NCBI RefSeq assembly: GCF_905475395.1
Contig: NC_058337.1
Span: 71,196,368 to 71,260,367, forward strand
Direction of reading: 5' to 3'
DNA from: Chrysoperla carnea
Taxonomy: Eukaryota > Arthropoda > Insecta > Neuroptera > Chrysopidae
Length of the DNA: 64,000 bases
Positions within the stretch are counted from its first letter, which is position 1, and the number at the start of each line of letters is the position of its first letter. A model generated the notes under the pieces. That model saw only the letters and a list, made by a program, of their open reading frames with translations. It made no database searches and had not been told where the DNA came from. This document shows positions 36,657-47,714 of the stretch, in pieces. The position numbers were made by a program, and so were the translations under genes.

Positions 36657-38099
36657 AATTAAACCATAAAAACTTAAATATATATTTGAAGAAACTGGGA
36701 AGACATTATAGCAATAACTTACGTTACCAATACAACTGTAATCAGATCTAATAAGAAAATAGGAGTCAATTTCATTATATATTTTTTACTACTGAAAGTT
36801 CCCTATTGGAGTATAATGTAACATTGACCTCAACAAATATTTTTCTGATGAATTATGTAAAACGTGAAGATTTCAACTTGCAAAAATTTCACTTTTGTTA
36901 AAATGTTCTCGAATACTAAGAAAATAATGCTCCTAAAAAGTATGCCAAACGTATTTGATTCGTTTTTAAATAATTTCTACATTTCTCTTACATCAACTTT
37001 CAATCTCCCGAAATCGTGATCGAAAACTTTTAGGATTTTCAATTTTTCTCAAAAGTAAATCCAAAAATTATTTTAAATCAACTCAAATTCGGTATGTGTT
37101 ATTGAGGCCTATAAACTCTTCATTTTCCTCTAGTAGGGGAATAAAAAATAAGAGAATGAATACTTTGAGCTTTTTCGTAATTTTTATTTGGCAAATATAA
37201 ACTTTATAGAAATATGTCCAAACAATAGTTGTTAAATTGTTTGTTAAAAAAACAATTTTTGTTCTTCAACATTTGTTCTACAATCTTGACGCAACACAGC
37301 TAGTAATATACCAGCTATTTTTTAACCTGAAAATAGCTGAAATCAGATGCTCAAAATTAATGTCTAGGAAAACCAATTTTCAGATAAAAGTATTTTTTGC
37401 GCCAACAAACCAAAATATGCTACAAAATATATGTAGTTCCATATAAAAAACGAAGTTAACTCATTCCCCCGAAAATAAAAACTTGGAACTTTTCACCTGT
37501 AGATGATCAAGGAGTAATATAATTGCTGTTCAGTATATGACAATGTCTATCGAGAAACTATAAAAGTGTAAAAGATTCAAGGTATATATATCAATAATAT
37601 ATACAAATAAATAAAATTTAAACCTGCCTTTATTTTTGAAGTCGGTTTAAAACTATTTAATGTGATATTATTATCCTCAATTTGCTATTTGTTTATATTC
37701 AAATTAAATTAATTAGGTAAAAATTATTGTTGTTTTTATTCAATTTTCTTGAAACTTAAATGAATAACACAACTTTTAAAGATGTTTTTATTTTACCTCT
37801 TAAAAAGGTATGAAATGTACTTTAAAATATAGAAAAAAATTGTTTTTCGGATTATATTAATTAAAAATTAATTATTAATTTTTATACGATTGAAAAGATG
37901 AAAAAAAATTAAATTTTATGTGTTAATTATGCATTCTTAAAATTGCACACATTTAATTAAATTATATATTTATCGAAAAATTATTCAAGTGAAAATTATT
38001 TATTAATATAAAAATTATAATTATCTAAAAAATATTCAAAATTAATTAATAACATAAAAAATTATATAACAAATTTTAATTTAATCTTTCTCTAAACTA
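36657..38099. other. ELO-B to ELO-C intergenic region
   Basis: About 1.4 kb of A+T-rich DNA without a credible ORF. A block near 37620-37652 (TTTTTGAAGTCGGTTT) resembles the end of a dispersed insect repeat. The ELO-C promoter is expected here because the putative start codon is at 38100, but no clear core promoter element could be singled out. Confidence 0.5.
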
Positions 38100-41000
38100 A
38101 TGAAAACTTTTAATATGAATTCTACAACGTTTGAAAAATGGTTTACGGCACAAAAAGGTAAGGATTTTATAAATATATATTTTGGGGAAAAATACACACC
38201 AAGAGTGAAAATCAAAAATAACTGGAATCATCGAATAAATGTGAATATATACAGTATTAGTCAGAAAACTTTACGCTTACACTTTTCAAGGAGATATTTC
38301 TTTTAAGGTAAGTCAGCAAGCCACTGCGCTCGGGAGGGGTTTCGGTGGTCAGAACCACTCCTATTGAGAATCTTCCCACCTTAATTTGTATTAACAATAT
38401 AGTCCTGTAAATGTACCCATTTATGAAACACCTTTCCACTGACTAGTCAGATCCTTGCATATTTTTCACTCGGTACATTCTTTTACTTTATCTTTGAATC
38501 GAGTTCTTTAAACAAAAATCTGGATTTTATCGAGGCTATCGAACTGGCTGATGCTATGAAACAGATTTTTATTTACAGAAGAGAAAACACTGGAAAAGAG
38601 TTCAGAAAAATTTTCAAAACCATGAGCAATATCTACGGTGAATACCACAACGTTCGGGTAATAACAGACTCAATGCCCGAATGTTTAGACTGATTCGGTT
38701 GAAGATAGATAGATCGGTTTTTGAACCTTCACAACATTTCATCAAATTTTGCTTGTCTCTTTTTCAATAAACTGGAAAATTTTAAATAAAGACTCTAGCG
38801 CTTGACTTTTTGAGCTAGACTACTCTTTTGCACGATGCTTCGGGTCGAATAAGATTAACTTTGGCGAAAACGCATTGCCGGGCGGGGCGTCTTCAAATTC
38901 ACTCGAAGCGCTTGATATTTGCAATTAAGATGCATTTCCAAATGTTTACCAAAACTTTGGCGTAGGTACTAGCAATTTTGCCTGTGATAACATGACTTAG
39001 ATCTACAATGTCTACGAAATGAGCTGAGACCATGTGAAACGTATTACCTACGCAAATTTTAATCTGTACCAGATTAGAAGAAAGTCTTGTTACAGATTAT
39101 ATATTATACTAAGTATAAATTAATTCCAATATATTCTTTCAGATCCTCAAATTGATCAATGGCCGTTAATGTCATCACCAATCCCAGTGTTATCAATACT
39201 TGGAATATATTTACTATTTGTTTTTAAAATTGGTCCCAAATTTATGAACAAGCGTGAACCATATAACTTACGTCAATTTATTATACTGTATAATGGATTT
39301 CAAGTGCTAAACAGTGCCTTAATGTGTTTTTACATAAGAGGAATTCGTGTGGATTATGTATATTATCTAATAACAAATGGATGTCATCCGAATAAAACTC
39401 CAAAATTTTTATTAGATGTGAGTTTGAGATATTTATGCAACAATACTGAGTTTGAAAATATCAACACGTGTTTTTTCATTTTTCAAAACAAAGTATTTTT
39501 CTCAAATTCTTTGACTGTACTTTCAAATGCCCTGTGTAAGCTAGTAATGGGCAAAGTCCCAAAATTTTACAATTTTTTTCAAATAACCCAAAAACTGTAT
39601 CGGAAAAATCATGATATCGCTATAAATACGGTAAAATAACAAAGAAATTTGATTGATTTTCGTTTCAATTAATAAATACTTTTGGATTTATGGCTCATTG
39701 AAGTCAAAGTTTATTTTCGTTACAGCTCCGTGAATTATCAAACTGACGGCTACTACAGCTCATTTTGGTCAGTTTTCTATGAATTATATCAGCTTTTACC
39801 AAAAATTATTCCATTTTTCCATTATTGAAATGTTGAATGATTCGAATTGAGTTTTCGGAGGATCAAATGCGACATTCAATGAGCCATATCTCGGAAACTA
39901 TTATTAATTCGAAAGTTCTTCGAATCTTTTGTATAAAACAGGTTTATTACATGATAAAAATCAATTGCAGAATACAGTTAATTATTATCAAGGATTTTCA
40001 TTATGAAAATCTCTATCATAATGAACTCCATTCTGCAATAGATCTTAATCGTGTAATTAGTCTATTATAAAAGATTAGTAGATAAAAAATATTATGGGAC
40101 CTTGATCTAACCCTTGTGAATTTAAAACCACGTTCGAGTATGAATGATCACACGCCATCTTTAAATAATATTCTAAATGAAATGCTTCCCCTAACGTCTG
40201 TTAATAATTGCTATAGAAAAAATCGGTCTAGGTGCGACCCGAAAGGTCCACACGACTAACTTCCCAGTGGAAAGGATAAAAAAATATCATATGTTTATAA
40301 TTTATAATTTTTTTTTTTAAAGATTTACAGCACCCGGGGCGCGGAGCATTGCTCTGGTTGCCCTATTGTAGCTCCAACCTCGATTGCGCGAATGGGAAAA
40401 TGGCCACCGTTTGCGAAATGCTTCTTTTTTTCATAAGTAATGACAGTAAAATTTCCAAAAAATACTCCCCTAAAACAAAATAACAAACTACAAAAAATTA
40501 ATTAGTTTTTTTTTCAAACCAAAAATAATTTTACGTTCATATTTATTGGTAAAGAGCGATAAAAAAATCCAAGTCGGTTCAAGCGTTTAGGAGCTATAAT
40601 ACCACAGACAGACAGACAGACGGATGCAAATAGCTGTCAAATTTATAACATCTCTCCTTTTAGTGTTCAGGGATTAAAAATTAAAGAAGGTAGTTTTAAG
40701 TTAGTACAATTGTAATTATTTTAAAAATTTATTTTTAGATACATACTGGAGCTTGGTGGTATTTAATGGCGAAAATAACTGAGTTCATTGATACCATCTG
40801 CTTTATATTACGTAAAAAATTTACACAAGTCACTAAGCTGCATGTATATCATCATGCTATGACATTTTTTGTTACATGGTCATATTTAAAATATTTACCT
40901 GGCGAACAAGCAATGGTAATTGCATTTAATAATAATTTTGTACATATATTTATGTATGGCTACTATTTTTTATCAGCATTGGGACCCAAATATCAAAAGT

Positions 41001-42413
41001 ATTTATGGTGGAAGCGATATGTGACTGTTTTACAATTGGTAAGGATATACACTTGACAATTAAAAATAATATTTGTACCTAACTAAGCATGTAGCTTTGT
41101 TATCGAAGTAAAGAAGTGAATTTGAAGATGATGAAACTATGTATGAGAAATTTCTTTCTTTTTCCTTTAATTTTATGTATTATAAATTTGAGGTTTTTCC
41201 TTCCCAAGAGATGAGTATTTTTGTAAAGGGTTAAATAAAATTATTAACTATGAAATAAAGTTGAAATTTTTTAAAGTAACGTGCGATGCCATATTTTTAT
41301 TTATTACAGTCCCTCATACGTAAGCTATTTCTATGAGTTTGATAAATAGGCGTTGATTGTACTTTTTGTGAGGCTTACAGAAATAATGTGTATATTTTTC
41401 TATTTTTGATATTGATCTTCCATGCACACCAAATTACCAAAAATATATTACTTAACTTTTATAATGAAAATGCATAGACTGAGACTTTTATAATGAACAT
41501 TCTTCAGATAGTTACTAATAATTTTTATATTTACTTGTGGGAATACTTTTCTTTTTATAGGTACCCTGTATATATGTACTAGATATATGTCAAGCTAACT
41601 ATACTAAGTTTATTCCCAAGTTTATAACACCTAAATATATTGATAATACGAACATAATTTTAATACAGGTGTTCATAAAATTACCAAATTAGTCCATTTC
41701 CGGTTGTCCATCTGCCTATTCGTCTGTGGAAATGAAAACTCGAACACGAAATGATATACCAAGCTGAAATTTTATAGAGTGCTCAATGAGGTCAAGTTCG
41801 TAAATGAACAACATAGGTCAATTGGGTCTTGAGTCCGTAGGACCCATCTTGTAAACCATTAGAGATAAAACAAAAGTTAAAAAGTTCCTTATTAAAAAAT
41901 TAACGACTTTACTTTGAAACATTTTTTCGTAAATGTCACTGTTTATCCGTGAGGGCGCCAATTAGGACAAAACTTTGGGTGTCCATTTTCGCCAAAACTA
42001 TAAAGATGGGGTGTTGAAAATTTGAAGGCAGCTTCAACCTGTGGTCTTGTAAAACAATTCTAAAAATACTTTCGAAAACAAAATAAAGTTGGTTTTTTAA
42101 ACTCTTCTAATTTATAAAAAAAAATAATACAAGCACTGATATTCAACACTTTCTATACAGAGTATTTCAACAATTAACTTAGTCAATTGTTTTTTTTTTT
42201 TCACTCGTTTAATATGAATTTTTTTATAATTTTTAATTTTTTTTCCAGATTCAATTTACATTAAATATTGTATATTACATTGCATTATTCCTATTAGACT
42301 GCGATGCACCAAAATTCTTATCACTTGTATTCACTATTCATTGTGGGATATTTATTGTATTATTTGCAAAATTTTATTTTAATTCATACAAGAAAAAACT
42401 AAAATCTGTTTAG
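38100..42413 (+). CDS. ELO-C: very long chain fatty acid elongase (ELOVL family), 265 aa, 4 coding exons
   Basis: Predicted ER fatty-acid elongase and closest paralogue of ELO-B. Exons: 38100-38157, 39143-39417, 40739-41038 and 42249-42413; phases 1, 0, 0; 798 nt including TAG. Motifs: KITEFIDTICFILRKK (123-138), HVYHH (146-150), PGEQ, NNFVHIFMYGYY (176-187), YLWWKRY and TVLQLIQ. The last residues KLKSV form a KxKxx ER-retrieval signal. The DPQIDQWP junction across exons 1-2 is canonical. A second in-frame ATG at codon 6 gives 260 residues and is an alternative start. The residue after PGEQ is Ala where A and B have Gly. The exon 2 frame stays open about 73 codons past its donor, so unspliced RNA would encode a truncated protein without the histidine box. 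Confidence 0.88.
40320..40690 (+). repeat. dispersed repeat with (CAGA)n tract in ELO-C intron 2
   Basis: A G+C-rich stretch (about 40330-40420) and then a segment ending 'AAGCGTTTAGGAGCTATAAT', a CAGA tract at 40604-40621 and a GCTGTCAAATTTATAACA block precede ELO-C exon 3 by about 50 bp. The tail matches the repeat at 2880-3172. It is non-coding; the class is undetermined. Confidence 0.5.
41560..42212 (-). repeat. IR-1 interspersed element, copy 6 (long-form subfamily, reversed), in ELO-C intron 3
   Basis: It runs from the reversed 3' end (ACTATACTAAGTTTATTCCC) to the reversed 5' hairpin and TCACTCGT at about 42205-42212. It carries the same alternative ~200-bp internal module as the copy at 32920-33493, including a TTTTGGnGAAAATGGAC-type block absent from short-form copies. 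It ends only 36 bp before ELO-C exon 4. Confidence 0.7.
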
Positions 42414-42470
42414 GTTTAATTAAAAAACGACTCTCATATGCATGTAGAATGTAGATGTATTTTTTTTTTT

Positions 42471-42476
42471 ATTAAA
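42471..42476 (+). terminator. possible ELO-C polyadenylation signal
   Basis: ATTAAA, the common variant signal, lies 58 nt after the ELO-C stop, following a T run. No canonical AATAAA is closer. Confidence 0.35.
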
Positions 42477-42605
42477 GGCGAATAGAACACAAAGCGTATT
42501 TTGAAATTTTTTTTGTTATACCATAACTAATTTCCCGCATTTCGTTTCCTTCGAAAATGTTCCGATTATTAACATCTGAATATTGTCGACAGTTTAAAAT
42601 AATAC

Positions 42606-42950
42606 TTAAGGTAGTACGAGCGCCAAAGCAAGTTTAACCTTATGGTTAAAATTATTTGTACATTATTTTCAACTTTGATGATGAATTTTGTTATAACTTC
42701 ATGAATGCAGACGAAAAATAAGAATAAAATTTTTCGATATCTGTCTTGATTTTCGAAATATCGAAAGCTAAATAATTAAACAAAATTTTTAATTTTCGTT
42801 ATTTCGAAAATTACTCCACACATCGAAAAATTTTATTTTTACTTTTCGTCTTATACTATCAAGTTATAACATAATTCACCATCAATATTGCCAAAACGAA
42901 TGTTAAGAAAAAATGGAAATTTGGCACACAGTATGAGCTAAGGATCCATG
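42606..42950. repeat. palindromic interspersed repeat; partial second copy at 48232-48440
   Basis: The left arm ('TGATGATGAATTTTGTTATAA', 'GACGAAAAATAAGAATAAAATTTTTCGAT') is the inverse of the right arm with moderate divergence. The left end reads TTAAGGTAGTACGAGCGCC. The left half recurs at 48232-48440 inside ELO-D, and its end recurs in reverse near 1170-1196. It is a non-coding MITE-like family. Confidence 0.6.
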
Positions 42951-45049
42951 TGAATTAAAACTTATGGTCATAAATAAACTAAAACCAGAGGTGGAGGACT
43001 TAGTTTCGAAAAAAAATCTTACGCTACTGACTATATGGCAAATACAATAACGTAATTTTACATTTTCCATAAGTGTAAGCCAGCGGCGTAAGATATTTTA
43101 TCCAAACAGGCTTATGGCACAACGACGACTGACACGACTTATTGAAAATATTTTTATCGAATTATAATCAAGCACGCTATTACGTAAGCGCTTAAAACTA
43201 ACGATAGTTGCTGATGTAGATGTGAACAACTGATTGTTAAGCGACGATTTCTATCAAAACCGTTAGATAGAATCTCTCTTTGCAGGAAATCGCAACCTTA
43301 ACTTTTAAACTAATTATATAGAGAAGAAAGATTTGATTTTTTGTATGTTTGTCTCAAAAACAAATTAACCGATTTAATTAATACACCTGTAAATTGCTAA
43401 ATTATGAGCGAATTACATGAGCTCCATATCACTTCCAAAAAATTGGGGTTTCGCATCACAAAAGTAAAGCTTAGGAAAATTTGAACAAAAAGGGATTAGG
43501 TAAGGACAAGGAAAATAATAAAAGATAGACAACTTACTGCCAAAATATGATAAGTGAATTTTTTTTAATGCGTCAGGATAAGAGCACACCTTTTCTCTAT
43601 CTATTCTAAATCGTTACTAAAAGTACAAACATAATAAAGAATTGACAAATAACTGATTATCTAAATGTTTAAAATATTAATAGGAACAAAAACCTTATAT
43701 TAATAGTTTTATGACTTAATACTATATTATTTTAAAAAAGAAATATTTTAACGTCATAAAAATGAGTTATTGTGTTGATCAAAAGTCAAAATTCAACTTA
43801 TTTGAAGAAGCCGATAGTTAATTATTATTTTTTAAAGCACACTTCAAAATCTTGTGGTCATTTTTGTATTATATAATATTTATAAAGAGAAAACTTGCTG
43901 AAAAGGTAAATATTTTTGGATAATTAAGGACGGTAGACATACGATGTATTATTTTTTCTTTAAAGATGTCCTTGTTATATATTTACTAATCTGCCCTAAA
44001 TATTTCTCCTTAATTTCGATGGCAAGCGAAGTGAAAAATTTTGCTAGAAAACTATATTCAATAATAAATTATATGAAAATTATAAACTTTGTTAGCCATG
44101 ACCGAATTTACACATTTTTTTTAAATATTTCATCTACATTAACACTGTATCACATTTGAACGTGTACAATATGTATAGAAATTTAACAAATAGTATAACA
44201 TACATTCATTTGAAATATTTTGTACTTTTTAGTCCACAGTATAATTAGGTAGATAATAAATTTTAAAACAGAATACTAAATTTAATACTAAAAACCACTG
44301 CTCAGACTTATTTCTTCCCGTAACTAATTTTCATATTTCATTTCGATATCGGGTACATCCTGAATAATATATAAAATTAGTCATGCTTAAGTGGGGAGGA
44401 GTTATAAAAAAAAAGAAATTAACTTTTGGACTTTTGGAATATTTGAACAAGAAGTTATCCCTTAATTTGGTTTAAATCTTTTAAAGACTTCGTAAAAATT
44501 TAATGAATATACGAAAAAGAGAAAAGTCATAAATAGACCATTTCCTCTAAATTCTACGTTAAATTTTATGCACCATCGAAAAATATTAAGGTACGTAACT
44601 TCCAACTACAGATTTTACTACTGCAGGTATTATCTATACTATATAGCTTTTTAATTATTGTGATTGGGGCATATAAACTTATAAGGGTAAAATTTTGTTC
44701 TCGCACGCTCAATGAATGTTTAAGGGTATCTACAACGGGTTGTGGATAAAATATTCTAGCAATGTGTATACTAAGCCAATGCGAAAAACATTATTATTAT
44801 ATTAAATATTTAAATAAATTATACTATCTATCATTTAAAATTATAAAGAAGAATACGTAATTAAATCAAACTCTTAAAACAATGAGAAAAATAAATTTTT
44901 AGTATCCCTGACATAGTTGAACTATTGTATATCAATTTACTTCTCATGAAGCCTGTAGAAAAGATAGAATCTTTAGGTTCTAGAGTCAATGTCTAAAAAT
45001 TACTTAATAAAAAGCGATATATTTTGTTTTAATCAATTTAGAACAAATG

Positions 45050-45245
45050 CCAACTCTTGTGATTCAATTGGTTAAAGCGTACCAATTATCGTGCGAGGTA
45101 TATCTAGGATAACGCGCACGATTTCCGCCGTCAAACAAAAATTAATTTAAATAGATATAAAGAAGTTTAGTGCATGGTAAATGCATGAAGATGCTCAGCC
45201 TCTCAAAATAAATGAGTAGCTGAAATAAACATCAATGGGTGGGAT
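45050..45245 (+). repeat. possible tRNA-derived SINE-like repeat
   Basis: 'ATTGGTTAAAGCGTACC' resembles a pol III A box, and about 50 bp later 'CACGATTTCCGCC' stands where a B box would be, in a G+C-richer setting. The B box is poor and no tRNA cloverleaf forms, so this is a weak call. Confidence 0.2.
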
Positions 45246-47714
45246 CACAATTAGTTCAAATGTAACCAAACCGTTCCACCCTCTAGTACGGATTAATAGG
45301 AAGTTTCCACTGGATGAAATTTCACCCAGTGAGTGAAATTTCATATTTCCATTTTTCGTAAATTTATCAATATTTTAAAAAAGAGTAATCACACTTTACT
45401 AAAGGTCGAATCGGAGTTATGCGACTTTCCATGACTGAAATGTCTGGAGATTAATTTCGATCGCACATTTATTCCATTTTTTTACATTTGGGTGAAATTT
45501 TATTTTATAGTTTTTGAAAACTACATACAAAGTTTCAGAGCTGTCAAAACCAACTAACTGCAATAAATTGCTAACAAAAGCAAAAATTTTACATTATTTT
45601 ATGCGTTCGTTCGAACTTCGTTTGGCTTTTAAATTCACTTTTGTTCGAGAAATACGGTTATACTTCGTCCGGGAAACGAGATAGGAAGTTTTCATTGCTA
45701 TAGGTGCCACATTTTTAGTAAATAATATATTTCAGCAGAGCCAATTAGATACTACCTACAAATGATCCAAGTTCAGGCTCTTATTGCAATCTCATTCCGA
45801 TTTTTTTTTTCAACCTTTGAGTTAGAATTTTTTTTCCATATTTAAATTAATTATTTTTGAATTAGGTAAGGAAAGGGTAAACAAAAAATTACAAATATCA
45901 TATTTATATAAGTAATAATAAAAAAATTTATTTTCTCAAATTAAATGTTTTATAAACAAACATTACACAAACATAATTCTAATTGTCAAATAAAATTACA
46001 ATTATCTTACAATTAAAAATTAAAAAATACTTTATATAGATTTATATCTTACACATTTTTAACAAAAATCTGGCAATGATTCATTTCCAAAAATTAAAAA
46101 ATTATTCATTTCCTATAAAAAATGTTTGAATAAATGCTGCATACACATTAAATATACAAATTTATATTTTTATCCTCTTTTACTCCAAAATTGTTTATCA
46201 ATTAATCTTTCAGAAATTATTCAGACTTTTGCAACAAATAAAATACCATAACGATGAACCATTATTTATGCTATCAACAAAATTTTACGCTATCAAAACC
46301 TTTCCAAGCCGCGTGAAAAAGCACACCCCACTTACAACAATTTTCGTTAAAAAAAAACTTAATTGGTTAAGTATAATTAAGCCACAAAGTAAGTTATCTA
46401 GTTCACTGATGGGCGCCGAAACTGCAAACCATATTGCAAAAGTATGAATAAGCGATAAAATTTTTATAAATACCTACTAGACTAGAATTTAGTGACGCAA
46501 GAATCTAAATACTTCAAATATACAAAAGTAAGTAAGTAAGCAAAAAATATTAATATAACTTTTCATCGATGATCCATCATTCTAAAGTTTAAAGCAGGTT
46601 TACGAACTTTAAACTTTAAAGAAGGCTCATAAGCAAAGCTTAGTTTAAGAAAAAACTAATAATAGGTTGTTTAAGTTTTGATAGTCACTAGGAAAAAGGT
46701 GGCGAACCTATCAACGTGCAATTTTTTTTCTTAAAGAAATTTTTCATGAGGCCGTAGATCAGCTGTCAAGATACTTTGACTTCTTAATTATTGCGTATAC
46801 AGTCAAATTAAATACTATCAACTCGTCGCTTTAGAAATCATACCATTACACGAATAAACATTAGTTCTTCCAACGAAATTGACTATTATGGTATGCGTAA
46901 ACAAACTATGCGGCATAAAAAATTGTAGTTCACCATGTTACTATAATAAAAAACGAGCGCTCGTTCGTATGTATAATAAAATACTTCATAGTGAACTTTG
47001 TTATCGGTGGCGTGCCTTAACGATTGCGTTGCGTGTCACCAATGGCACGGATGCCATCGGCTCGCCATCCCTGCTAGGTAAACGCAATATTCATTTGCAT
47101 AACGTTCATACTCGTACAAAAATGGCCTAAAAGAATTTGACTCAATTTTACTTAATCTTAAGAAAAAGCGACCACATGATGAGGAATAACTCAAGTAAGA
47201 AAGTAATTAATTCAACATCGGTATGGTCGCTTTTGCAAAAGTAATATTGCCTCGTGTGTGTTAATAGAGGCAATTGTTATATAACCTAACTTGTACTAGG
47301 AAATCAGAATGACATACGATTTCTAGAGATATGTCTCTGTTACTTACAGAGATTTGTCATCCTCTGTTATTTACATGCAGTAAACTAAAAATTGAAAGAT
47401 AATTAATTAATTTTAATGGAAATATGTTGTTTGCCTTTCCAAAAAATCATCTTTTTGGAGAAGATCGAAGCCCAAGAACTGGGAATGCAATAATAATGAA
47501 TAACAAAATATTAAAATTATTTAAAAAATATTTACAAAAAAAAAAATGTTAATATTGAGTTATTCAATTTTTATCTCAAAAACGAAACAAATAAAGATAT
47601 TGATCCAATAACTCCAGATAACTAAAAAGAAATGGCGATAATAAATTTAATCCGGAGTTATTGAAAAATAATTTTCAAGCACGAATACCAATAAAAACAA
47701 AAATTATTTAAAAA

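Larger units (their letters stand above)
42477..47714. other. intergenic region between convergent ELO-C and ELO-D
   Basis: About 5.2 kb without a recognised gene. It contains the palindromic repeat at 42606-42950, a reversed or partial dispersed-repeat fragment near 43311-43470 ('AAGATTTGATTTTTTGTATG') and a possible tRNA-derived repeat near 45055. A perfect 12-bp inverted pair lies near 45319 (ATGAAATTTCAC/GTGAAATTTCAT) and a 74-bp inverted repeat at about 47163-47236 (AAAGCGACCA/TGGTCGCTTT). A G+C-richer stretch at about 46950-47110 looks coding-like, but I recognise no protein. Confidence 0.55.

Noticed and set aside
45050-45135. tRNA gene
   Set aside because: An A-box-like stretch is present, but no acceptor stem, anticodon arm or good B box forms a cloverleaf. 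At most a decayed SINE.
46879-47130. 83-codon + strand ORF in a G+C-richer stretch
   Set aside because: No recognisable domain or splice context. The stretch is near a small inverted repeat and is more likely repeat-derived.
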